Source: Clostridia bacterium
GTDB taxonomy: Bacteria > Bacillota > Clostridia > Christensenellales > Aristaeellaceae
Assembly: GCA_900769075.1 (NCBI GenBank)
Contig: CAAGFE010000060.1
Coordinates: 62,001-126,000 of the forward strand
Reading direction: 5' to 3'
DNA: 64,000 nucleotides
The notes below the pieces were generated by a model that was given only the letters and a program-made list of their open reading frames with translations, was not told the DNA's origin and ran no database searches. How positions within the stretch are numbered: position 1 is the first letter of the stretch; every line of letters begins with the position of its first letter. A program made the position numbers and the translations under genes. This document shows positions 25,726 through 32,664 of the stretch, piece by piece.

Positions 25726-27410
25726 GCCTGGTTCCTCCCGGGGAAAAGCGCAATGCGTCCCTCCGCGCGGGCATAGGGAACCAAACCGACCCTTTGAGGA
25801 TTGCCCGCCGTTTCGGGCAGCACAGGCACGTCCGCCGGGAGATTACCCTTGTGTTTCCACTCTTTCACCGCATCGAGTGTTGCCACAACGCGGTTGTCCT
25901 CCTCTGCGGCGGAAACAAGGGCCTGCTGCCAGCCATCGCCCGCTGCGGGCAGCGCCATCAGCACCGGGCCGCGCAGAATGCATTTGCCCTGATGATGACC
26001 ATCCTCCACGAACAAGGTTTCGTCAAAGGTCAAGGAAATGCTGTCACCGTCATGCCAGGTTCGGTGAATGGACAGTCGTCCGTTCTTGACTTCCTCGTGG
26101 CTTGCAGAATCGTTCACGCAGATTTCCGTTCTGCGGCTCCAGGCCGGCATGCGCAGACGGACTGTAGCCTCGGTTTCCTGCTTGCAGTGGACGGTGATAT
26201 TCGCGCCGCGGACGGAGGCCTTCACGGTGAGAACCAGCAGGTCATCCCCGACAGGAACAGCATAGCGCCCGGGCATATACAGGTTGATACAGGCGCCGTC
26301 CGCACAGGCGGTAAGCGCGCTGGATGCGAGGGCCGCATAGCCGCGTACCAGACGAATCATCGCGCGGCTGGCATGGTCAGCGGACACATCGAAGCAGGCA
26401 TCGGCATCGGAACCTTCGCTTAGGGTGTTGACGTGCTGGAAAGCAAGCAGGGTATCTCCCGTGACGCACGCGGGCATTGCATTGAAGGCCATCCGCTCCA
26501 GGGCATTGAAGGCCCAGTCAGCCTTGTCGCCCATGGCCGCGGCGGACAGCGCCTCCGCCCAAGCACCCAACGCAGCCGTGGACACCGCGGCTGCGGGAGA
26601 GGTGCCCTCCAGCAGCTCATCGGAGGTCAACCCGCCGCATGCCGCCCCATGATAGCGGGAAAGGCGCTCCCAGCCAATGCGGGAGGCATTCAGCTCGGTG
26701 GCGGAACCGGAGTACCATCCCTTGGCCATGGCACTGCGGGCGCCGTCCGCCAGGGACTCGGCATGGTGTGCGCGATAGAACTGGGTATAATACCCCTCTC
26801 GGCTTCCCTTTTCCCGGGCGAGGCCGGCGGTCAGCTCCTCCTTGGTGACAACCTTGCTGGTGGGACGCTGGCTGCTGACGGTATTGAGAATCCCGGACCA
26901 GGACATGGTCTGACTGGCAACTCGCTCGCACAGGGTCAGCACGGCGGACTTGCCGGTTACGCGATAAAGACGCTCCAGCAATTCCAGGAGATCGGCAGAA
27001 AAAGCCCAGATCTCGTCATCGCCCATCAGGTCGTCCCAATGCTGCACGGCATAGGCGCACCATCGGGTGATCGGTTCCAGCATGGGCTTGCGGCTTTCAT
27101 ACTCATACATGGCCCAGACAGCGCGGAGGATGCCAACGCTGTCCTTGAAGGAAGCGGGAAAGGAGCCGTCCTCCTTCTGTGCGGAGAGCAGGGCACGAAT
27201 CTTGGCTGCAACGGGCTCTTCGGTCGGCTTGGTAGTCACCATGCAGGCCAGGCGGAATGCGCCCTCCATCGCGGCGGGGGCATCGGCATCGGCGGTCAGG
27301 GCATAAAGTCTGGTCATCGCCGCATTGTCCATGCGGACAAGTCCGGCCGGCAGGGGCTGGCAATTCATCGCCGTCAAAGGCGCTGTATCGAAAATAGGCT
27401 TCAGTGGCAT
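25722..27410 (-). CDS. GH127/beta-L-arabinofuranosidase-like protein
   Basis: The 562-residue product starts at ATG 27410 with GGAG 7 bases upstream. The N-terminal two thirds are helical, with the (alpha/alpha)6 pattern (EGAFRLACMVTTKP, DDEIWAFSADLLELLERLYRVTG). The C-terminal third is a beta-sandwich with VRLRMPAWSRRTEICVN, which closely mimics the LRIPxWa...vNG motif of GH127 (formerly DUF1680). No signal peptide is visible, so it should be cytosolic. The usual catalytic Cys/Glu cluster of GH127 was not recognised, so activity is uncertain. It is the first gene of an operon with dus and the three secreted proteins. Confidence 0.7.
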   Translation of the reverse strand: MPLKPIFDTAPLTAMNCQPLPAGLVRMDNAAMTRLYALTADADAPAAMEGAFRLACMVTTKPTEEPVAAKIRALLSAQKEDGSFPASFKDSVGILRAVWAMYEYESRKPMLEPITRWCAYAVQHWDDLMGDDEIWAFSADLLELLERLYRVTGKSAVLTLCERVASQTMSWSGILNTVSSQRPTSKVVTKEELTAGLAREKGSREGYYTQFYRAHHAESLADGARSAMAKGWYSGSATELNASRIGWERLSRYHGAACGGLTSDELLEGTSPAAAVSTAALGAWAEALSAAAMGDKADWAFNALERMAFNAMPACVTGDTLLAFQHVNTLSEGSDADACFDVSADHASRAMIRLVRGYAALASSALTACADGACINLYMPGRYAVPVGDDLLVLTVKASVRGANITVHCKQETEATVRLRMPAWSRRTEICVNDSASHEEVKNGRLSIHRTWHDGDSISLTFDETLFVEDGHHQGKCILRGPVLMALPAAGDGWQQALVSAAEEDNRVVATLDAVKEWKHKGNLPADVPVLPETAGNPQRVGLVPYARAEGRIALFPGRNQA

Positions 27411-27459
27411 AATCATCCTCCATATCAACAGCGTTGTTACGCACAATATACCATCTTTT

Positions 27460-27488
27460 ATTATAACGCATTTGGGGCAAAACTGCAA
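27460..27488 (-). promoter_or_regulatory. Promoter of the GH127-like/dus/secreted-protein operon
   Basis: TTGCAG, a 17-base spacer and consensus TATAAT on the minus strand, about 50 bases before the ATG at 27410. An arm of a 14-base inverted repeat lies 3 bases upstream of the -35. Confidence 0.7.
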
Positions 27489-27491
27489 TGC

Positions 27492-27548
27492 AAACATATG
27501 TAAAAAACAAAGAACCACCCGAAAAGAGCGATTCTTTTACATATGTTT
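27492..27548 (-). repeat. 14-base perfect inverted repeat between the QueG-like gene and the next promoter
   Basis: AAACATATGTAAAA at 27492-27505 is repeated in inverted form at 27535-27548, with 29 bases between. Read on the minus strand it directly follows the QueG-like stop. It encloses an inner AAAGAA/TTCTTT stem followed by G and a T6 run, so it may be the terminator of the upp operon. Each arm also contains the palindrome ACATATGT and could bind a dimeric regulator at the promoter next to it. Confidence 0.7.
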
Positions 27549-28403
27549 CTACATCAACTGTTCCACAGCCCATTTTGCATGGTTCGCGACGGCTTCCGAG
27601 GGGCTTTCGGTCAGCTCCTCCAGCCTGGGAAGCAGGTCAGTCCGTCCTGTGCAGCCGGCGACGATGCAGGCTCCGCCCAGCAGCCGGTTGAACATGGTGA
27701 TCGTTGCGCCGATGTACTTGCGCAGCTCAATCGCGGCCTGTTTCGGGTGATACAGGATTTCCTCCAGCGGAACGGGAATCGGGCGGGACTCCCCTTCCGG
27801 CAGCCGGTTATGGGGACAGCACCGCTGGCAGGAATCGCAGCCGATGAGCCGGTTGCCCATGTGCATCCGGACTTCCTCAGGGTAGATCTGCCCGCTGACC
27901 TGCCAGTTCCGAAGACAACGTTCCCGGTGAAACACCCCGTCTTCCAGCGCATTGGTTGGACAAGCTGCTTCGCACAGGCGGCAGTCCCCGCAGTGAAGCC
28001 CATGGGGTGCGTCTTCAAGATGGTGGGTTGGCTGAAGCTTCTCCTCCGTGGTCAGCATCTGCACATGGAAGCGGCTGCCATATTCTGCCGTATAGGACAA
28101 GGTGTTCCGTCCCTGGGTAAACCCGGGCAGACGGGCAAAAATGGGCTTTACCAGGATATCGTCCCGCCAGCGCACCCCATGCGAGGCATGGGCTTTGGCA
28201 AGATCGTCCGCAGCGCGGTAGGCCCGCTGGGAGGAATAGTAATAGGGATGAATCCAGGCATCCTCGGCATAGGGTTCTCTTTCCGCCTGATAGGGCCAGA
28301 GGGCAAGCAGCACGGTCGCGGCATCGGGATAACCGCATTCGTCGCCGTCCAGCACGATCACGCGGTCAAATCCTGCTGCCAGCAGCTCGTCAACGATGGC
28401 CAT
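27549..28403 (-). CDS. QueG-like epoxyqueuosine-reductase-family 4Fe-4S protein
   Basis: From the ATG at 28403, with AAAGGGGGAAGG upstream, the product has 284 residues; an ATG at 28463 would add 20 residues but has a poor Shine-Dalgarno. Two adjacent cluster motifs, CGDCRLCEAACPTNAL and CDSCQRCCPHN, match the double 4Fe-4S domain of QueG. The preceding GFTQGRNTLSYTAEYGSRF aligns with the QueG segment normally reading GWIGKNTLL...GS. It is shorter than QueG (no HEAT-like C-terminus) and the GKN motif is changed. It may be a divergent paralog rather than the cobalamin-dependent queuosine enzyme. It follows upp by 65 bases. Confidence 0.75.
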   Translation of the reverse strand: MAIVDELLAAGFDRVIVLDGDECGYPDAATVLLALWPYQAEREPYAEDAWIHPYYYSSQRAYRAADDLAKAHASHGVRWRDDILVKPIFARLPGFTQGRNTLSYTAEYGSRFHVQMLTTEEKLQPTHHLEDAPHGLHCGDCRLCEAACPTNALEDGVFHRERCLRNWQVSGQIYPEEVRMHMGNRLIGCDSCQRCCPHNRLPEGESRPIPVPLEEILYHPKQAAIELRKYIGATITMFNRLLGGACIVAGCTGRTDLLPRLEELTESPSEAVANHAKWAVEQLM

Positions 28404-28468
28404 GCGCCTTCCCCCTTTCTCAAAAGCAGGAGGAGCCTCCCACAGAAACTCCTCCCAGTTCATCCTGA

Positions 28469-29098
28469 TTACTTGGTACCAAACAGACGGTCACCGGCGT
28501 CGCCCAGGCCGGGAACGATATAGCCGTGATCATTCAGGCGCTCATCCAGACCGGCAACGTAGATATCCACGTCAGGATGATCGTGCTGAACCTTGGCAAT
28601 GCCTTCGGGCGCTGCGATCAGGTTGACCAGACGGATATGATTGCAGCCGCGCTTCTTGATCAGGGTGATAGCATCGGAGGCGCTGCCGCCGGTGGCCAGC
28701 ATGGGATCCAGCAGGATCAGCTCCCGTTCCTCAGCGTCGGCCGGCAGCTTGCAGTAGTATTCCACGGGCTCAAGCGTTTCAGGATCGCGGTACAGGCCGA
28801 TGTGACCAATCCGGCAGGCGGGAACCAGGTTCATGATGCCGTCCACCATGCCCAAACCGGCGCGAAGAATCGGCACAATGCCCAGCTTCTTGCCAGCGAG
28901 CATCTTCTGGGTTGTCTTGCAGATGGGGGTTTCAATCTCAACGTCCACCGTGGGCAAGTCACGCGTTACCTCGTACACCATCAGCATGGAGATTTCCTCC
29001 AGCAGCTCGCGGAACTCCTTGGGGCCGGTCGTGGTCTGACGCATGATGGTCAGCTTGTGCTGAATCAGCGGATGATCGAAAATATGGACCTTACTCAC
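28469..29098 (-). CDS. upp: Uracil phosphoribosyltransferase
   Basis: The 209-residue enzyme converts uracil and PRPP to UMP. The PRPP loop is DPMLATGGSASDAI and the C-terminal uracil-binding motif is YIVPGLGDAGDRLFGTK, both exact family signatures. The start is a GTG at 29098, preceded by AAAGGAGGC at 8-base spacing, and the length matches Upp precisely. A good sigma-A promoter lies 58 bases upstream. It is cotranscribed with the QueG-like gene. Confidence 0.97.
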   Translation of the reverse strand: MSKVHIFDHPLIQHKLTIMRQTTTGPKEFRELLEEISMLMVYEVTRDLPTVDVEIETPICKTTQKMLAGKKLGIVPILRAGLGMVDGIMNLVPACRIGHIGLYRDPETLEPVEYYCKLPADAEERELILLDPMLATGGSASDAITLIKKRGCNHIRLVNLIAAPEGIAKVQHDHPDVDIYVAGLDERLNDHGYIVPGLGDAGDRLFGTK

Positions 29099-29155
29099 GG
29101 GAAACGCCTCCTTTAATCTTATGCAGCGAACCAAATGGATGCCTGAGTTCACAAT

Positions 29156-29184
29156 ATTATACTCCGAATCGGCATTCTGCGCAA
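29156..29184 (-). promoter_or_regulatory. Promoter of upp
   Basis: TTGCGC, a 17-base spacer and TATAAT on the minus strand, starting just after the recX stop. Confidence 0.72.
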
Positions 29185-29200
29185 GGGCTTTTGTACAATC

Positions 29201-29827
29201 TCATTCAGAACGGGTGTGCAAGACCTGGGAAACAGCCTCCCGGGCTGTATCCCACGAATAACCTCGGCGGGACAGCATCGTATAAATCCGATGGGCAGCC
29301 TTGCGCGGATCCTCCCCCGGCTTGATCCGGGCAGCAGCCCTTTCAGCCAGCTTGATGGCCCCGGTCAGCTGCTCCTCCTCATCAATGGCGCCCAGCGCTT
29401 CCTCGGCTTCCTCCTGAGATACGCCTTTCCGACGCAGCTCCCGGGCGATCCGATTTCGCCCCAGCTGATGCATCGAACGGCTTTCCACCCACTGACGTGC
29501 GAAATCAGCGTCATCCAGCAGATGCTCGCGTTCCAGCTTGTAGAGCACCATCTCCACCGTGCAGGGACGATATCCGGCCTGGAGCAGCTTCTGCTCAATC
29601 TCGCGTTTGCTGCGCGCCCGGGCGGCCAGGTAGCCCACTGCCCGATCCAGCGCATACCGATACTGACGCACCATCAGCCAGTTGTCGTACTCCTCCAGGT
29701 CGATGGGCTGCCCTTCCTTCAGCGGGCGCTCCCCCATCAGGCTCAGAGGCACCAGCACATCCTGTGAGTCGCTGACCGTCACCCGATACCGCCCGCGCTC
29801 CCGTTTGATCGACGTGATCACATCCAT
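29201..29827 (-). CDS. recX: RecX-family recombination regulator
   Basis: The 208-residue protein has three RecX helical repeats: ALDRAVGYLAARARSKREIEQKL, then LDDADFARQWVESRSMHQLGRNRIARELRRKGV, and a third ending RRGYSWDTAREAVSQVL. An N-terminal extension of about 50 residues (RVTVSDSQDVLVPLSL) is typical of Firmicute RecX. It modulates RecA filaments. Its start overlaps the end of the serine hydrolase gene by 10 bases. recA is not in the window. Confidence 0.92.
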   Translation of the reverse strand: MDVITSIKRERGRYRVTVSDSQDVLVPLSLMGERPLKEGQPIDLEEYDNWLMVRQYRYALDRAVGYLAARARSKREIEQKLLQAGYRPCTVEMVLYKLEREHLLDDADFARQWVESRSMHQLGRNRIARELRRKGVSQEEAEEALGAIDEEEQLTGAIKLAERAAARIKPGEDPRKAAHRIYTMLSRRGYSWDTAREAVSQVLHTRSE

Positions 29828-30981
29828 GCGGGGAACTCCTTCCGGAAGGCCCAGGTCAGCACATCCCGGTTGACCAGACCGAGCTTGCCTTCGCGTGCTT
29901 CGCTGGCGCCGCCGTTGAGGAAAACAACCTTTCGCCCGGTGCCTTCTTCGATGAAAGCGCCGTCCACGCAGCCGTATGCGAAGCCCTGATGCCCCAGCAG
30001 CCGGTTCCCGGTGATCGCCGTACGGTTCAGAATCACCAGACCAAGACCGTAGGTTCGCGTAGGGGTAGAGGATTGAACACGCGTCATTTCCGCGATCATC
30101 CCGGCGGAAACCAGACGTTTGCCGTCCGCTGCTCCGCCGCTGCCGATCAGGTCGAGCAGCTTCGCCAGGGACGGCGCATCGGTGTACATTGCACCGGCCG
30201 TGTGACCGAAATGACGGAGCGGGTCGGGATGATTCAGCGGAATCCGGCCGAGGGCGGAGATGGTCATGTCGTTTCCGCTCTTGTAGGGAAGCACCCGGCT
30301 GATGGGCATCAGGCAGCTCTCCTCCAGCGTGGACGCGTCCAGCGTTGCCCGCATGCCCAGGGGCTCAAACAGTTTCTGACGAAAAAGTTCGTTGATGCAA
30401 AGACCGGTGGTTTGTTCCAGCAGGCATCCCAGCAGACCAAATCCAAAATTGCAGTAGACCATCCTGCTGCCGGGTGTCCCCTCGCGGACGCCTGCCGCGC
30501 CCAGCACCCTGTCAAAGGACAGTCCTTCCCGCAGCGCCATGTCCAGCTCAGGAATATCCCGCAATCCGGAAGTGTGGCAGAGCAGCTGGCGCACGGTCAT
30601 TCCCTCCAGCACAGCGCCATGCTCTGTGGCAGGCAGGAGGCCACGAATGGGCGCGTCCAGCGAAAACAACCCATCATCCACGCACATGAGCGTCACAAGG
30701 GCCGTTGCCATTTTGGTGATGGACGCCACACGGTAAAGCGTGTTTTCCTTGGCCTCATGGCGAGGGATGAACACCGTGGTGTGCACTTGTGCGGTCTGGT
30801 GGCGATCCGCCAGGAGCAGGGATGCGCCCAGCACGCGGTGCTTCACCAGAAGGTGTTCGTAATAGGGTAAATGCGCCAGCGGCTTGCCCGTTTCCAGATG
30901 CTTCATCTGCTTGTGGGGATTGGGCGCGCCAAAGGGCAGGGCCAGACGGTACAGGACATTCTTGAGGGGTGTGGAAGGCAT
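29818..30981 (-). CDS. Serine hydrolase, beta-lactamase/class C penicillin-binding fold
   Basis: From the ATG at 30981, with AGGAGG 9 bases upstream, the product has 387 residues. The SxxK box is SITK (Ser87, Lys90), the Tyr-x-Asn element is in VYCNFGFG, and a late HQGFAYG is in the place of the third motif. RQLLCHTSGL is also a hallmark of this family. No signal peptide or membrane segment is seen, so it is probably cytosolic and an esterase or D-aminopeptidase rather than a wall-synthesis enzyme. It lies 20 bases after lgt and overlaps recX. It resembles in class, but is not identical to, the hydrolase at 1-1220. Confidence 0.88.
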   Translation of the reverse strand: MPSTPLKNVLYRLALPFGAPNPHKQMKHLETGKPLAHLPYYEHLLVKHRVLGASLLLADRHQTAQVHTTVFIPRHEAKENTLYRVASITKMATALVTLMCVDDGLFSLDAPIRGLLPATEHGAVLEGMTVRQLLCHTSGLRDIPELDMALREGLSFDRVLGAAGVREGTPGSRMVYCNFGFGLLGCLLEQTTGLCINELFRQKLFEPLGMRATLDASTLEESCLMPISRVLPYKSGNDMTISALGRIPLNHPDPLRHFGHTAGAMYTDAPSLAKLLDLIGSGGAADGKRLVSAGMIAEMTRVQSSTPTRTYGLGLVILNRTAITGNRLLGHQGFAYGCVDGAFIEEGTGRKVVFLNGGASEAREGKLGLVNRDVLTWAFRKEFPAWM

Positions 30982-31001
30982 GACCTTCGTCCTCCTTTGT
31001 G

Positions 31002-31769
31002 TCAGGTGGTTTTTTTCTTCAAACGTTGATAAAGCAGCATCGCGGCGGCGAACAGGACGAGCACAAGGCTCAGCAACTGGCTGACGCGGATGGCGCCGAG
31101 CATCAGACTGTCCATGCGCAGCCCTTCGATGAAGAAACGTCCTGCGCCATACAGAATCAGATACCACAACGTCACCGTTCCGGCCTTCTTGCTGCGCTTG
31201 CGGATGACAAACCACAGAAGCAGAAACACCGCGATATCCCAGCAGGATTCATAGAAGAAGGTCGCCATGTGCCATCGGAAGCCGTCTTCGTAGGGAATCT
31301 GCACGCCCACGGGGAAAAACTGCCAGGCCGGGTCGGTGATTTCCCGGCCATAGGCCTCCATATTAAAGTAGTTGCCCCAGCGTCCGATGCCCTGGGCCAG
31401 GGAAAGCCCGGGGACGATCACATCCGTGAGAACAAAGGGGTTCAACTTCCGCTTCAGGGAGAAGAGCACGACGCCGATGAGTCCGCCGATGATCGCTCCG
31501 TAGATGGCAATCCCGCCTTCCCATATGCGCAGCACACTCACGGGATCCTCGGCAAAAACCTGCCAGTTGAACACCACATAATAGACACGCGCGCCAACCA
31601 GGCCCAGCGGGATCACCCAGAACGCCATGTCAAGAATGGTATCCTCCTTCAGGTGCAGCCGCTTTTCCTCGTGCATGCAAAGCGCGATGGCAGCAATCAC
31701 CCCGGTGAAGATCAACACGCCATACCAGGGCAGATCGCCGATAATCGTCCGGCTATAGGGAATCGACAT
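31002..31769 (-). CDS. lgt: Phosphatidylglycerol-prolipoprotein diacylglyceryl transferase
   Basis: The 255-residue integral membrane enzyme attaches diacylglycerol to lipobox cysteines of prolipoproteins. The Lgt signature GRWGNYFNMEAYG lies at 129-141 with the essential Arg130, and GGIAIYGAIIGG is the Firmicute form of the catalytic-loop motif. Seven hydrophobic segments are visible. GCGGAGG precedes the ATG. A perfect-consensus promoter lies upstream. Its presence shows that lipoproteins are made, which makes the apparent lack of a lipobox in OppA more notable. Confidence 0.96.
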   Translation of the reverse strand: MSIPYSRTIIGDLPWYGVLIFTGVIAAIALCMHEEKRLHLKEDTILDMAFWVIPLGLVGARVYYVVFNWQVFAEDPVSVLRIWEGGIAIYGAIIGGLIGVVLFSLKRKLNPFVLTDVIVPGLSLAQGIGRWGNYFNMEAYGREITDPAWQFFPVGVQIPYEDGFRWHMATFFYESCWDIAVFLLLWFVIRKRSKKAGTVTLWYLILYGAGRFFIEGLRMDSLMLGAIRVSQLLSLVLVLFAAAMLLYQRLKKKTT

Positions 31770-31797
31770 CGTTCAAACCTCCGCTCAGAATAGTTTT

Positions 31798-31826
31798 ATT
31801 ATAGATATTTCCGCCTTCGGTGTCAA
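31798..31826 (-). promoter_or_regulatory. Consensus sigma-A promoter of lgt
   Basis: TTGACA, a 17-base spacer and TATAAT on the minus strand, 29 bases before the lgt ATG. It faces away from the promoter at 31882-31910. Confidence 0.85.
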
Positions 31827-31881
31827 GAATACACGCACGGAATGAGTTTATTCAGGAGGTGCGCCCGGTGCTGAACGGCGA

Positions 31882-31910
31882 TTGACAAATAGGGCAGCAT
31901 ATGGTAGAAT
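31882..31910 (+). promoter_or_regulatory. Sigma-A promoter of the small membrane protein gene
   Basis: TTGACA, a 17-base spacer and TAGAAT, ending 34 bases before the ATG at 31945. Confidence 0.82.
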
Positions 31911-31944
31911 CTGCTCGATTGATACCGGAGAAGGAGATGGAACC

Positions 31945-32538
31945 ATGGAACTGAACAACCCCTTTGCCCATGAGGAAGAAAAGAAAGGCAGCATTCTGGG
32001 CGGCATCCTTGGCGCACTGCTGGGCGCCGCGATCGGCGCATTCCTCTGGACGCTGATTGGTATGCTGGGCTACATCGCCAGCATCGTCGGATTTGTGATT
32101 GCCTTCCTGGCCAGCAAGGGCTATGATCTGCTCAAGGGCCGTCAAGGGACGCTCAAGGTAATCGTCCTGATCGTCTGTGTGATTCTTGCCGTCTGCGTCG
32201 GCACCCTGAGTACCACGATCTGGTCGATTCACAACGAATACAGCGCGCTCAGCGATGTCGAGAAGAAGTACTTCTACCCCGCAGAAACCGAAGTCATCAA
32301 GCAGGTGCTGGCGGACAGTGAGGTGCAGGAGAGCCTGGTCAAGGATTCCGCGATGGGCCTCGTCTTCGGCATTCTCGGCTCGATCGGTCTGATCATGGCT
32401 GCCAAGAACGGCAGCAAGAAAACGGTCACTCCGCAGCCTAATGCGCTTGAGCAGCCCGATGCACGCCAGCAGCCATCAGCGGCCGACTCCCCCGTTGATC
32501 CTCAGAACGGCGATTCTGACACAAACATTCAGGCATAA
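31945..32538 (+). CDS. Small membrane protein of unknown function
   Basis: The 197-residue product starts at ATG 31945 with AAGGAGATGG upstream. An acidic N-terminus (MELNNPFAHEEEKKG) precedes two tightly spaced hydrophobic Gly/Ala-rich segments (about 17-60), a third at about 73-95, a soluble loop (NEYSALSDVEKKYFYPAE) and a fourth hydrophobic segment near 135-150. The C-terminus is a Pro/Gln/Ala-rich disordered tail. No family is recognised. It forms a single-gene unit with its own promoter and terminator, divergent from lgt and convergent with ppdK. Confidence 0.85.
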   Translation: MELNNPFAHEEEKKGSILGGILGALLGAAIGAFLWTLIGMLGYIASIVGFVIAFLASKGYDLLKGRQGTLKVIVLIVCVILAVCVGTLSTTIWSIHNEYSALSDVEKKYFYPAETEVIKQVLADSEVQESLVKDSAMGLVFGILGSIGLIMAAKNGSKKTVTPQPNALEQPDARQQPSAADSPVDPQNGDSDTNIQA

Positions 32539-32555
32539 CATCACGAACATTTTTA

Positions 32556-32597
32556 CCGCCCGGAACGCTGCATGACGCGTCTGTTCCGGGCGGTTTT
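32556..32597 (+). terminator. Intrinsic terminator of the small membrane protein gene
   Basis: An 11-base stem CCGCCCGGAAC/GTTCCGGGCGG with a T-rich tail. Confidence 0.88.
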
Positions 32598-32604
32598 CTC
32601 ATGG

Positions 32605-32639
32605 AAAAGGCGGGCCCATTCTTGCGAATGGAACCCGCC
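32605..32639 (-). terminator. Intrinsic terminator of ppdK
   Basis: Read on the minus strand, GGCGGGTTCCATTC and GAATGGGCCCGCC pair across a GCAA loop, followed by TTTT. It lies 25 bases after the ppdK stop and head-on to the terminator at 32556-32597. Confidence 0.88.
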
Positions 32640-32664
32640 CAATTTGTGTGGGAAACGAACAGGA

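Noticed and set aside
31854..31881. AGGAGGTG plus a five-codon frame as a leader peptide of the small membrane protein gene
   Set aside because: It lies upstream of the -35 of the only good promoter (31882-31910), so it would not be transcribed.
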